9,978 bases of DNA from Chrysiogenales bacterium (GTDB lineage: Bacteria > Acidobacteriota > Aminicenantia > UBA2199). Shown here piece by piece: positions 1 through 7,179 of this stretch. Numbering within the stretch: the stretch's first letter is position 1; each line of letters starts with the position of its first letter. The DNA lies in contig SPCN01000067.1 in NCBI GenBank assembly GCA_004525465.1, forward strand, positions 1-9,978, read 5' to 3'. The position numbers and the translations under genes were made by a program. The notes under the pieces are model-generated. The model worked only from the letters and a program-made list of their open reading frames with translations. It was not told where the DNA came from and made no database searches.

Positions 1-717
1 GAAACGCAATCGGCCCCCAGCAAACCCAAACCCATCGAAACCATATGTATCGATCCCGGCCATGGCGGTGAAGACCTGGGCGCCATAGGCAAATCCAAAC
101 TGCAGGAAAAAAACGTCACTTTGCAGATCAGCCTCAAACTGAAGAAACTGATCGAATCCAGGACAGGCCTGCGCGTGCTCATGACCCGCAACAAGGACAG
201 CGAGGTCTCACTCAACACCCGGGCCTCCATCGCCAACAATCAACTGGCCCAGATGTTCATCTCCATCCATGCCAATTCCTCTTTCCGCAAATCGGCTTAT
301 GGCTCGGAAACCTATTTCGTCAGCCTGAAGGCCACCGACCAGGAATCTTTGGAACTGGCCCAGAAGGAAAATCGCAACCTCGAAGACCCGGGCGAAACGA
401 TCAAGAACGATGAATTGAAAATGATCCTCTGGAACATGGCCCAGACCGAATACATCAGGGAATCGAGCAAATTGGCCGAATATATCCAGAATGAATTGAA
501 CGAACTCCTGGACACGCGCAACCGCGGCGTCAAGCAAGCCCCCTTTCGGGTGCTGATGCGCACCGCCATGCCCGCCGTCCTGATCGAAACCGCGTTCATT
601 TCCAATAGCAAAGAAGAAAAAAAGCTGAAAAGCGAAGAATTTCTGGACAAGATCGCTTTCGCTATATACAACGGCGTCAGTAAATTCATCTATTATTACA
701 ACAATATCCTGAAATGA
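1..717 (+). CDS. N-acetylmuramoyl-L-alanine amidase (Amidase_3, AmiC-like), 5' partial
   Basis: This is a zinc-dependent peptidoglycan amidase that cuts the bond between N-acetylmuramic acid and L-alanine of the stem peptide, in the periplasm or outside the membrane. The reading frame is open from base 1, so the N-terminus lies outside the window; 238 residues are visible. The first ~12 are a Ser/Pro/Lys-rich linker. The Amidase_3 core follows: CIDPGHGGEDLGAIG with zinc ligand His21, the next ligand Glu36 in LQEKN, then RASIANN, FISIHANS with the third ligand His90, and near the end PAVLIETAFISN with catalytic Glu196. The domain is complete from its first motif to the C-terminus. The missing part is probably a signal peptide with or without an AMIN-like or linker region; this cannot be seen. 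The stop codon overlaps the start of the next gene (ATGA), which indicates an operon. No SPOR or LysM domain follows the catalytic domain. Confidence 0.95.
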   Translation, partial: ETQSAPSKPKPIETICIDPGHGGEDLGAIGKSKLQEKNVTLQISLKLKKLIESRTGLRVLMTRNKDSEVSLNTRASIANNQLAQMFISIHANSSFRKSAYGSETYFVSLKATDQESLELAQKENRNLEDPGETIKNDELKMILWNMAQTEYIRESSKLAEYIQNELNELLDTRNRGVKQAPFRVLMRTAMPAVLIETAFISNSKEEKKLKSEEFLDKIAFAIYNGVSKFIYYYNNILK

Positions 718-1292
718 CAAAAAAATCGCGGACGGTTCTGCTGATTTCCCTGGCCGTTTTTTTTGTCATCGTGCTGCTGGCCATGTTGTTTTTTCGCAAA
801 AAGCCGGCCCGTTTCGAACCGGAACTGCTGAACAAAGCGGGCGTCAGCGGCGCCACCCTCACCGAATTTATAAAGGTCAAGCTTTTTTATTTCAGCGAAA
901 CATCCATTTACCTGCAGCCGGTTTACCGCGAGATCGAGGTCCCGGAAATCAGGGAGGAACTGTACAACAAATTCATCGCCCTGCTGCTGGCCGGCGATAG
1001 CGGCCATATCACCCCGGTGCCCGAGGGAGTGCAGCTGCGCGGCCTGTATTATCTGAAAAACAAGGAATTGCTGGTACTTGATTTCAGCGATCTCTTGAGC
1101 AGCTCTTTTCCCGTGGGCACCACGGCCGAATTGGAATTCATCTATTTCATGGTCGACAATCTCTGTTACAATTTCAGGGAGATCAAGAAAGTCAAATTTC
1201 TCATCGGCGGCAATGAAAGCAAAACCCTGGCCGGTCATATCGATTTGGAAAGGCCGTTTTATCCCAATTTTAACTGGCTGAAAAATGAATGA
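714..1292 (+). CDS. Membrane-anchored GerMN-domain protein
   Basis: This 192-residue protein has a basic N-terminus (MTKKSR), one membrane-spanning anchor at about residues 7-27, and an extracytoplasmic GerMN domain at about residues 50-185. Family-typical stretches are KVKLFYF (54-60), PVPEGVQLRGLYY (101-113), VLDFSDLL (121-128), GTTAELEFIYFMVDNL (135-150) and the final VKFLIGGNE...LAGHIDLERPF block. GerMN domains were named from the Bacillus germination protein GerM and also occur in lipoproteins of non-sporulating bacteria. They are linked to the envelope, and their biochemical role is not settled. The gene begins in a 4-base ATGA overlap with the amidase stop and has no clear Shine-Dalgarno sequence, so translation is probably coupled. 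The context suggests a partner or regulator of peptidoglycan cleavage, which is inference. The family call is firm; the function is not. Confidence 0.88.
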   Translation: MTKKSRTVLLISLAVFFVIVLLAMLFFRKKPARFEPELLNKAGVSGATLTEFIKVKLFYFSETSIYLQPVYREIEVPEIREELYNKFIALLLAGDSGHITPVPEGVQLRGLYYLKNKELLVLDFSDLLSSSFPVGTTAELEFIYFMVDNLCYNFREIKKVKFLIGGNESKTLAGHIDLERPFYPNFNWLKNE

Positions 1293-1355
1293 AGGGCGGT
1301 TGTCAGCTGCTGATGAGGAACAGGTTCACTTATAAAACAAACGGCAATCGCATAT

Positions 1356-1362
1356 GAGGAGG
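1356..1362 (+). promoter_or_regulatory. Ribosome binding site of the Fe-S oxidoreductase gene
   Basis: GAGGAGG lies 5 bases before the ATG at 1368. It is a near-perfect Shine-Dalgarno sequence and fixes this start. It sits in the 75-base gap after the GerMN gene, so the oxidoreductase is translated independently of that gene. Confidence 0.8.
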
Positions 1363-1367
1363 CCGCC

Positions 1368-3338
1368 ATGCTTTCATTGATCGAAAAAGTTTTTTTTATA
1401 GCCGCCGTGGCACTCGCAGCCGGCCTGGCTTTTTCAGAATTCCGCAGGAAATACCGCCTGATCAGCATAGGTCTAAAAGTCTCCCGCTGCGACCGTCCCG
1501 CAAAGCGACTGTGGGAAATGCTTTACCGGGTTTTTTTGCAGATCCCGGTGTTTGCGAACAGGCCGGTCACCGGCTTTTTTCACGCCGTAATTTTCTGGGG
1601 CTTCCTGGTTTTTCTCCTGGTCACCCTCAACCACGTCGCCGAAGGGTTTTTCTCCGGATTCAGCCTGTTCGGTCATGGTGCGCTCAACTCGCTGTTGCTT
1701 TTTATGGCCAACCTTTTTGCCGGCCTGATCATTATGGCAGTCATGTATTTTTTCTTTCGCCGCTACGTCTTCCGCGTCTCGAGCCTGGAACGCCCTTCTT
1801 ATCAATCCCTGACCGTACTCTTCTTCATTTTCACACTGATGATCAGTTTTATCTACTATGAGGCGTTCAAAATACCCTTAAGCGAAGCCCTGGCCCGCAA
1901 CCCGGCCAATTTCCTGGCCAATCTGGCGTTTTCCACCCTGCCGCTGCGGCTGGCCGCGGTCGCGCAAATCGCCTGGGTGAAATTCTTCTGGTGGCTGCAC
2001 ATCCTGATCGTCATGGCTTTCGGCGTTTTCATCCTGTATTCCAAGCACCTGCACCTGCTGGCCGGGCCGCTCAACCTGTTTTTCAAAAACCTGGAAGTCA
2101 AGGCTGAAATTCCCCTGCTCAACCTGGAAGAGCAGGAAAAATTCGGCACGCCGCAAATCACCGACCTGAACCGCAAAGACCTGCTGGACCTGTTTTCCTG
2201 CGCTGAGTGCGGGCGCTGCGACGATGTCTGCCCGGCCTTCCAATCCGGCAAAGCCCTGTCGCCGAAAAGCCTGCTGGACAAGTTGAAAAACAACCTGTTG
2301 GAATCGGCCCCGCTGCTGCGCTCCGACCCGGCCGCCCTGAAAAAACTTCTCGGCGAAGTGGTCAGCGAAGCAGAGGTCTGGGACTGCACCACCTGCGCGG
2401 CCTGCATGGAGGTTTGCCCCATGCTCAACGAGCATATCGCCAAGATCATGGGCCTGCGCCAGTACGGCGTATTGATGGAATCCCGCTTTCCGGAAGAATT
2501 CCAGACCCTTTACCGCGGTTTGGAAAACCAGGGCAATCCCTGGGGCATCAACGCCGCTACCCGCAGCGATTGGGCCAAGGATCTGCAGGTGCCGCTGCTG
2601 GCAGAAAAAGGCGAAACGGACATCCTGCTCTGGGTGGGCTGCGCCGGCAGTTTCGACCAGCATTCGCAGAAGATCACCCGCTCATTCGTGAAAATTCTGC
2701 AGCACGCCGGCAGCGATTTCGCTTTCCTGGGCAACGAGGAAAACTGCTGCGGCGACCCCGCCCGCCGCAGCGGCATGGAATACCTGTTCCAGATCCAGGC
2801 GCGGCAGAACATAGAGACCTTGAACCGTTATAAATTCCGTCGCATCGTCACCACCTGCCCGCACGGCTACCATGTCTTGAAGAATGAATACCCCAAAATG
2901 GGCGGCCATTACCAGGTCCTGCACCATGTCGAACTTCTGCATGAACTACTGGCCCAGGACAAGATCCAAATCGCGGCATCCGGCACCGCCAAGCTCACCT
3001 ACCACGATCCCTGTTACCTCGGCCGCTACAACCAGATCTACGACCAGCCGCGCCGATTGCTGAAAACCTTGAACCGGCAGCGGCCGCGGGAAATGGCGGC
3101 CCACAAAGAAACCAGCTTTTGTTGCGGGGCCGGCGGCGGCGGCATGTGGAAGGAAGAGAAAAGCGGCAAGCGCATCAGTCATTGCCGGATGGAGCAAGCC
3201 GAGAAGACCGGGGCCGACACCATCGTTACCGCCTGCCCCTTCTGTTCCATCATGTTCCATGACGCCATCGCCGAAACCGGGCGCGAAAAAATGAAAACCC
3301 TCGATCTGGCCCAGGCCATCGAGGAGCAACTCATATAG
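1368..3338 (+). CDS. Membrane-bound Fe-S/heme oxidoreductase, EMO-like (NarI-like + HdrD-like, CCG domains)
   Basis: This 656-residue protein probably moves electrons between a soluble donor, such as electron-transfer flavoprotein, and membrane quinone. About five membrane helices occupy residues 5-235, in the style of the nitrate reductase gamma subunit. His72, His89, His211, His227 and His229 are candidate b-heme ligands. Two 4Fe-4S motifs follow: CAECGRCDDVCP (Cys278, 281, 284, 288) and CTTCAACMEVCP (Cys340, 343, 346, 350). Two CCG domains come next: the first with Cys425, Cys460-461 and Cys497, the second with Cys549, Cys585-586, Cys623 and Cys626. The last cysteine of the first CCG domain is Gly500. 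This order matches the family formerly called DUF224, now known in syntrophic bacteria as ETF:menaquinone oxidoreductase (EMO). No etfAB or acyl-CoA dehydrogenase gene is visible nearby, so the donor is inferred from the family. A heterodisulfide-reductase-like or lactate-oxidase-linked role is a less likely alternative. Confidence 0.88.
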   Translation: MLSLIEKVFFIAAVALAAGLAFSEFRRKYRLISIGLKVSRCDRPAKRLWEMLYRVFLQIPVFANRPVTGFFHAVIFWGFLVFLLVTLNHVAEGFFSGFSLFGHGALNSLLLFMANLFAGLIIMAVMYFFFRRYVFRVSSLERPSYQSLTVLFFIFTLMISFIYYEAFKIPLSEALARNPANFLANLAFSTLPLRLAAVAQIAWVKFFWWLHILIVMAFGVFILYSKHLHLLAGPLNLFFKNLEVKAEIPLLNLEEQEKFGTPQITDLNRKDLLDLFSCAECGRCDDVCPAFQSGKALSPKSLLDKLKNNLLESAPLLRSDPAALKKLLGEVVSEAEVWDCTTCAACMEVCPMLNEHIAKIMGLRQYGVLMESRFPEEFQTLYRGLENQGNPWGINAATRSDWAKDLQVPLLAEKGETDILLWVGCAGSFDQHSQKITRSFVKILQHAGSDFAFLGNEENCCGDPARRSGMEYLFQIQARQNIETLNRYKFRRIVTTCPHGYHVLKNEYPKMGGHYQVLHHVELLHELLAQDKIQIAASGTAKLTYHDPCYLGRYNQIYDQPRRLLKTLNRQRPREMAAHKETSFCCGAGGGGMWKEEKSGKRISHCRMEQAEKTGADTIVTACPFCSIMFHDAIAETGREKMKTLDLAQAIEEQLI

Positions 3339-3349
3339 TCACGGGCGCC

Positions 3350-3561
3350 ATGCCGAAAAAGATCTCATCCCTGGCCCTGGCCAGCATCTTTCGGCACTGG
3401 CCGGATTCGTCACCTTCTTCATTTTCGGCGGCAGCAACCATCTCTGGCTGCTGCCCTTTGCGCTTTTCCTGCTTTCCTTCCTGAAAAGGCCAAAACAAAA
3501 AACTTACCTGGATGAGCGGCTCTGCTTTTTCCCCTACGCGGCCGGCCTGCTGATCTGGCCC
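3350..3561 (+). other. Displaced 5' segment of the glycosyltransferase gene (apparent -1 frameshift)
   Basis: An ATG at 3350, 11 bases after the oxidoreductase stop, opens a frame that starts MPKKISSLALASIF and then turns into non-membrane-like sequence, stopping at 3482-3484. From 3391 the frame of the downstream glycosyltransferase reads SALAGFVTFFIFGG, then SNHLWLLPFALFLLSFLKR and further membrane-like sequence, without a stop up to its first ATG at 3562. That frame is open from 3295 but has no ATG, GTG or TTG before 3562. One extra T in the TTT run at 3389-3391 would join the two into a 747-residue protein that begins with a natural membrane helix. This suggests a lost base: an assembly or sequencing error, a real mutation, or recoding. 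No good Shine-Dalgarno sequence precedes 3350; the nearest GAGGAG is at 3321-3326. Confidence 0.6.
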
Positions 3562-5592
3562 ATGCGCCTGTTTTATTGGGACCGCGGCGATTTCGCCCTG
3601 CGCATACAGAACCTGCTGCTGCTGGCTTCGCTTTTCGCCTTTTTTTACTGGATACGGCGGCGGCGCCTGGTCAAAAAATTTTTGCTTTATTTCAACTCAC
3701 GCTCCTTAAGAAAAAGACTGCTGGTCATTTTTATCTCCAGCGAATTGCTGTTTATCCTGGCCGCGGGCGTGCTGACCCAACGGGGAGTGGCGTTGGTCGG
3801 CGATGAACCCCATTACCTGGCCATCAGCCAGTCCCTGGCCCGTGACGGCGATCTCAACGTCTTCAACCAGTATTTTCGCGACGGGTTCAAGGAATTCCTG
3901 CATGTGAAAAAACTTGCCGCGCACGGCACTTGGGGTAAGGGTTATAAAAAAATCTATTCCTACCACCTGCCCGGCATCTCCCTGACCCTGGCCCCCTTCT
4001 TTTTTGTCAAACTGTCGCCGCCCCTGTTTTATTTCCTGCTGCGTTCCTACCTGGGGCTGTTTGCCGCCTTGCTGGCCGTGCTGGTCTATCTTTTTTGCCT
4101 CAGGCTCTGGCGCTCGCGCAGCCTGGCCTTTTTCGCCACCGTTGTTTTCAGTTTAACCGTCCCGGCCTTTTTCTATTCCTTTCATATATTCCCGGAAATC
4201 CAGGCCATGCTGCTGATTTTAAGCGCCCTTTACCTGCTGCTTTTCAAGGCAAATGCCCAAAACAACCGCTGCCTCTGGGCCGGTTTGCTTTTGGGCAGCA
4301 CCATTTTCTGGGGCGTCAAGTACGCCCTTTTCATTTACCCGATCAGCCTGGGTTTCCTCGCTTATTGGCTCTGGAAAAAAAAATACCGGCAGGCGCTGCT
4401 GCTGATCGTCTTTCCACTGCTTTTTCAAGTCCTGTTTTTTTATTACCTGTACAGCGCCTACGGCAACTTTTCACCCAACTCCGTCTACTACGGCATGCTC
4501 AGCCCCGAGCAGTCCGGGGCGTTCTACGAAACCATTCTGAAAAAGATCACCCTGAATATGCGCTGGGAAACCCTGCTCGACTATTTCTTTGACCAGCGCG
4601 ACGGCCTGCTGCTCTATAATCCCTTTTACTTTTTCGCTTTTCCCGGCCTGCTGCTGGCCCTGAAGAATTTCAAGCGCTACCGTTTGCATCTGCTGGTCGC
4701 GTTGCCGGCGGTCCTTTTCGTCCTCAACCACGCTTTTTCAACCATCCGCCCCGGCTACTGTCCCCAAGGCCGCTACCTGACCCCGGTTGTCTGGGCGCTG
4801 CTGCTTTTTGCAGTAGTATACTATCGGGAAAGCCGCAACCGCTTTTTTAAAAAAGTATTTCTCAGTCTGCCCCTTTATTCCCTTTTCGTCAGCATCTATC
4901 AGACCATGCAGCCATTCACGCTGTATCAGCCCACCACCCACGATACGCTGCTCCGCACGGGACTGATGTTTCAGAATTGGAGCAACAGCCGCATCGACCT
5001 GCCGGTCCTGCTTCCCTCTTTCGTCAAGACCGTAAACCGCGGCTACCTGCCCAACATCGTGATTGCCATAATTTTTTTGCTGCTTGTTTTTTTCGCCCTG
5101 ACCGGCAGGCGCTCCAAAAACCGGAACTGGCACAGCAGCCTGGCTCCTGCCCTTGTTTTTTTTGGCATCTTTTCGCTGTCCAGCCTTTTCCCCCGCCCTG
5201 ACCTGGCAAATCCCCGGCGCTTGTCCGGACCCCGTGCTCTCCCCTGCCTGGTTTATTTCAACCCGGCAGCGGCAGCCGGCAGCGAAAAAGCGACCTGGAC
5301 CTTCACCGGCCGGCATGGCCGCATGCGCATCGAAACCCTGGTCCCGCTCAAGTCCATTGCCATTGGCATAGAGAACCGCTCCGGCCGGGAGCCGCTGGAA
5401 ATGACCATCTCCCTGTTCGATGCCGCTGCGGCTGACTTCAGCCTGCAGCCGGGAGCCGCCGAGCAGGTCCGCCTGGACCGACCCCGTTACAAAAAGATCA
5501 AATCTCGATATGGCTACCAGTTCGACCTGCAAGCCCGAAACGTTACGACAGGAACCGCCCCGGCCTGGATGCTGGGACTCAAAATGCGCTGA
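3562..5592 (+). CDS. GT-C fold membrane glycosyltransferase, PMT/ArnT-like
   Basis: This polytopic membrane protein has 676 residues from the first ATG in frame. The true start is probably upstream, at 3350 in another frame. It resembles GT-C enzymes that use polyprenyl-phosphate sugars to glycosylate proteins, lipids or glycans on the outer face of the cytoplasmic membrane. After an early helix, the first large loop carries VGDEPHYLAISQSLARDGD. Asp81-Glu82 there is the acidic pair expected of the GT-C catalytic loop, and YSYHLPG (133-139) follows. Many helices come next, with family-like loops DQRDGLLLYNPF (344-355) and GYCPQGRYLTPV (398-409). The last helix lies near residues 498-512 and another hydrophobic stretch near 527-542. 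About 120 beta-rich, non-membrane residues close the protein. Donor and acceptor cannot be read from the sequence. The following acyltransferase gene suggests an envelope polysaccharide or glycolipid pathway. The gene is compact with the upstream oxidoreductase, but no functional link to it is evident. Confidence 0.78.
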   Translation: MRLFYWDRGDFALRIQNLLLLASLFAFFYWIRRRRLVKKFLLYFNSRSLRKRLLVIFISSELLFILAAGVLTQRGVALVGDEPHYLAISQSLARDGDLNVFNQYFRDGFKEFLHVKKLAAHGTWGKGYKKIYSYHLPGISLTLAPFFFVKLSPPLFYFLLRSYLGLFAALLAVLVYLFCLRLWRSRSLAFFATVVFSLTVPAFFYSFHIFPEIQAMLLILSALYLLLFKANAQNNRCLWAGLLLGSTIFWGVKYALFIYPISLGFLAYWLWKKKYRQALLLIVFPLLFQVLFFYYLYSAYGNFSPNSVYYGMLSPEQSGAFYETILKKITLNMRWETLLDYFFDQRDGLLLYNPFYFFAFPGLLLALKNFKRYRLHLLVALPAVLFVLNHAFSTIRPGYCPQGRYLTPVVWALLLFAVVYYRESRNRFFKKVFLSLPLYSLFVSIYQTMQPFTLYQPTTHDTLLRTGLMFQNWSNSRIDLPVLLPSFVKTVNRGYLPNIVIAIIFLLLVFFALTGRRSKNRNWHSSLAPALVFFGIFSLSSLFPRPDLANPRRLSGPRALPCLVYFNPAAAAGSEKATWTFTGRHGRMRIETLVPLKSIAIGIENRSGREPLEMTISLFDAAAADFSLQPGAAEQVRLDRPRYKKIKSRYGYQFDLQARNVTTGTAPAWMLGLKMR

Positions 5593-5605
5593 GTTCCTGT
5601 TCCGC

Positions 5606-5634
5606 TTATCCGGCCGTGAAATAAATGTTATAAT
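5606..5634 (+). promoter_or_regulatory. Putative sigma-70-type promoter with extended -10 for the MBOAT gene
   Basis: TGTTATAAT at 5626-5634 holds a perfect -10 hexamer (TATAAT, 5629-5634) with the upstream TG of an extended -10. The hexamer 17 bases further upstream, TTATCC (5606-5611), is a poor -35, as extended -10 promoters allow. Transcription would begin near 5641, giving a leader of about 19 bases that holds only the ribosome binding site. The 67-base gap between the two genes therefore seems to hold a separate promoter. Confidence 0.5.
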
Positions 5635-5648
5635 GCCCTGACAGCAAC

Positions 5649-5652
5649 GAGG
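5649..5652 (+). promoter_or_regulatory. Ribosome binding site of the MBOAT gene
   Basis: GAGG lies 7 bases before the ATG at 5660 and supports that start. The N-terminal MLFSTPAFLFYFLP also matches the usual beginning of AlgI-like proteins. Confidence 0.55.
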
Positions 5653-5659
5653 TTGATCA

Positions 5660-7150
5660 ATGCTTTTTAGCACTCCGGCTTTCCTTTTTTATTTCCTGCC
5701 TCCGGTTCTGCTGATCGGCCTGTTTCTAAAAAAAGAAGCCCAGAATGTATTCCTGCTCCTGGCCAGCCTGATATTCTACGCTTGGGGCGAGGGTTGGATC
5801 GTGCTGCTGCTTCTGGCCTCGGCCCTGTTCAACCATTGTTTCGGGCTGGCGATCGAAAAACGCAATTCCAGCGGAAAAAGAAAAGCCTGGCTGATCGCAG
5901 GCCTGGGGTTCAACCTGTCCCTGCTGATCATCTTCAAATATGCCGGCTTCATCCTGGCCAATCTAGTGCCAATGTTGCGGTCCACCGGTATTGTCATCAG
6001 TAATAATTTCACCTGGCACCAGCCTATGGGCATTTCATTTTTCACTTTCATGGCCATGGCCTACCTGGTCGAGGTATACAACCGCTCCTGCCCGGCCGAA
6101 AACAAATTCCTGCGCACCGCTCTTTTCATCACTTTTTTCCCGACCGTGCTGGCCGGACCGATCAACCGTTATTCCAGCCTCAGACAGCAATTGGCGGAAC
6201 GGGAAACCACTGCGGAAATGCTTTCCCAGGGCAGCCGCCGTTTCATCATCGGCCTGGGCAAAAAAGTCCTGCTGGCCGACACCCTGGCCAGGGTCGCCGA
6301 CCATATTTTCGCCATCCCCGCTTCCGGCCTTACTGCCCCGGTCGCTTGGCTGGGAGCCGTCTGCTACACCCTGCAGATTTTTTTTGATTTTTCCGGATAC
6401 TCAGACATGGCCATCGGCTTGGGGCGGATGTTCGGCTTCACTTTCATGGAAAATTTCAAATATCCCTATATTTCCAGGTCCATCACTGAATTTTGGACCC
6501 GCTGGCACATCTCTCTCTCCACCTGGCTGCGCGATTTTCTTTTTCTGCCCATGGCCTATTCCGTTTCGCGCCGCATCAAATCCGATCGCTGGCTGGGCAT
6601 TAAGGCTGAATCCTGGAGTTATTACCCGTCCATGTTTATCACCATGCTCCTCTGCGGCCTCTGGCATGGCGCCGCTTGGACGTTCATCGCCTGGGGGGTC
6701 TACCACGGATCCTTCATCATGCTGGAACGATCCGTACTGAAAAAGTTCATCCGCCGCCTGTGGGCGCCGCTACAGATATCCTATGCCCTGTTGACCGTCA
6801 TCTTCGGCTGGGTATTGTTCCGGGCTTCCGACTTCTCCCATGCCGTGGTTTTCTGGAAATCCATGCTCGGTTTCGGACAGGGCGACGGCCGGGAATTCCA
6901 CCTCGCCCTGTTCGCAGATGCCAGGCTGAATGCCGCGCTGCTCATCTCGGTGCTGGCCGCGGCGCCTCTGTTCCCCGCCCTGCAGGCCGGGTATGCCAAG
7001 CTGCGCTCCTCCAGCAGCGCCGTCGGCCGCTGCTGGCTGCCAATGGTCTGCCGGGCACTGTACCTGCTGTTCTTCGCGGCTGTGTTGCTGGTCAGCGCCG
7101 TGGTTTTGGCCTCAGGGACCATCAGGCCGTTTATTTATTTCAGGTTTTAG
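5660..7150 (+). CDS. AlgI-like MBOAT family O-acyltransferase
   Basis: This 496-residue polytopic membrane protein has the usual length for the family. AlgI-type MBOAT proteins pass acyl groups, often acetyl, across the cytoplasmic membrane for O-acylation of an exported glycan such as alginate, cellulose, teichoic acid or peptidoglycan. Signature regions are FLLLASLIFYAWGE (31-44), FPTVLAGPINRYSSLRQQL (160-178), FFDFSGYSDMAIGLGRMFGF (241-260), RSITEFWTRWHISLSTWLRD (273-292) and LLCGLWHGAAWTFIAWGVYHG (330-350). His336 in LWHG is the expected catalytic histidine; His283 in RWH is the other conserved one. The gene has its own likely promoter and follows the GT-C glycosyltransferase by 67 bases. 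The usual partner, a DltD/AlgJ/AlgX-like SGNH protein, is not in the window. The next gene is convergent, so the partner must lie elsewhere if it exists. The acyl group and acceptor are unknown. Confidence 0.95.
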   Translation: MLFSTPAFLFYFLPPVLLIGLFLKKEAQNVFLLLASLIFYAWGEGWIVLLLLASALFNHCFGLAIEKRNSSGKRKAWLIAGLGFNLSLLIIFKYAGFILANLVPMLRSTGIVISNNFTWHQPMGISFFTFMAMAYLVEVYNRSCPAENKFLRTALFITFFPTVLAGPINRYSSLRQQLAERETTAEMLSQGSRRFIIGLGKKVLLADTLARVADHIFAIPASGLTAPVAWLGAVCYTLQIFFDFSGYSDMAIGLGRMFGFTFMENFKYPYISRSITEFWTRWHISLSTWLRDFLFLPMAYSVSRRIKSDRWLGIKAESWSYYPSMFITMLLCGLWHGAAWTFIAWGVYHGSFIMLERSVLKKFIRRLWAPLQISYALLTVIFGWVLFRASDFSHAVVFWKSMLGFGQGDGREFHLALFADARLNAALLISVLAAAPLFPALQAGYAKLRSSSSAVGRCWLPMVCRALYLLFFAAVLLVSAVVLASGTIRPFIYFRF

Positions 7151-7156
7151 CGCCCA

Positions 7157-7173
7157 GGCACCCGATCGGTGCC
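7157..7173. terminator. Hairpin between convergent genes, possible bidirectional terminator
   Basis: GGCACC (7157-7162) and GGTGCC (7168-7173) form a 6-base-pair GC-rich stem with a 5-base loop, in the 29-base gap between two convergent stop codons. No T-run follows on either strand, so it is not a standard intrinsic terminator. The position still makes an end-of-transcript role plausible. Confidence 0.4.
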
Positions 7174-7179
7174 CGCGCC

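Noticed and set aside
208..720. A 170-codon - strand frame opposite the amidase.
   Set aside because: The + strand carries all amidase motifs in order; the antisense frame is a shadow.
1300..1336. TTGTCA and TATAAA in the gap before the oxidoreductase gene, as a possible promoter.
   Set aside because: The hexamers are 25 bases apart, too far for a sigma-70 promoter, and no better -35 lies at 16-18 bases.
1878..2663. A 261-codon - strand frame opposite the Fe-S oxidoreductase.
   Set aside because: It overlaps the 4Fe-4S motifs of the real gene and shows no recognisable protein features.
3350..3484. A separate 44-codon small protein starting at 3350.
   Set aside because: Only its first ~14 residues look natural; the rest is out of frame with an evident membrane-protein coding sequence. 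It is better read as the displaced start of the glycosyltransferase.
4738..5673. A 311-codon open frame on the - strand opposite the glycosyltransferase.
   Set aside because: The translation is Gln/Gly/Arg-rich with no domain or membrane pattern, while the + strand is a coherent membrane protein.
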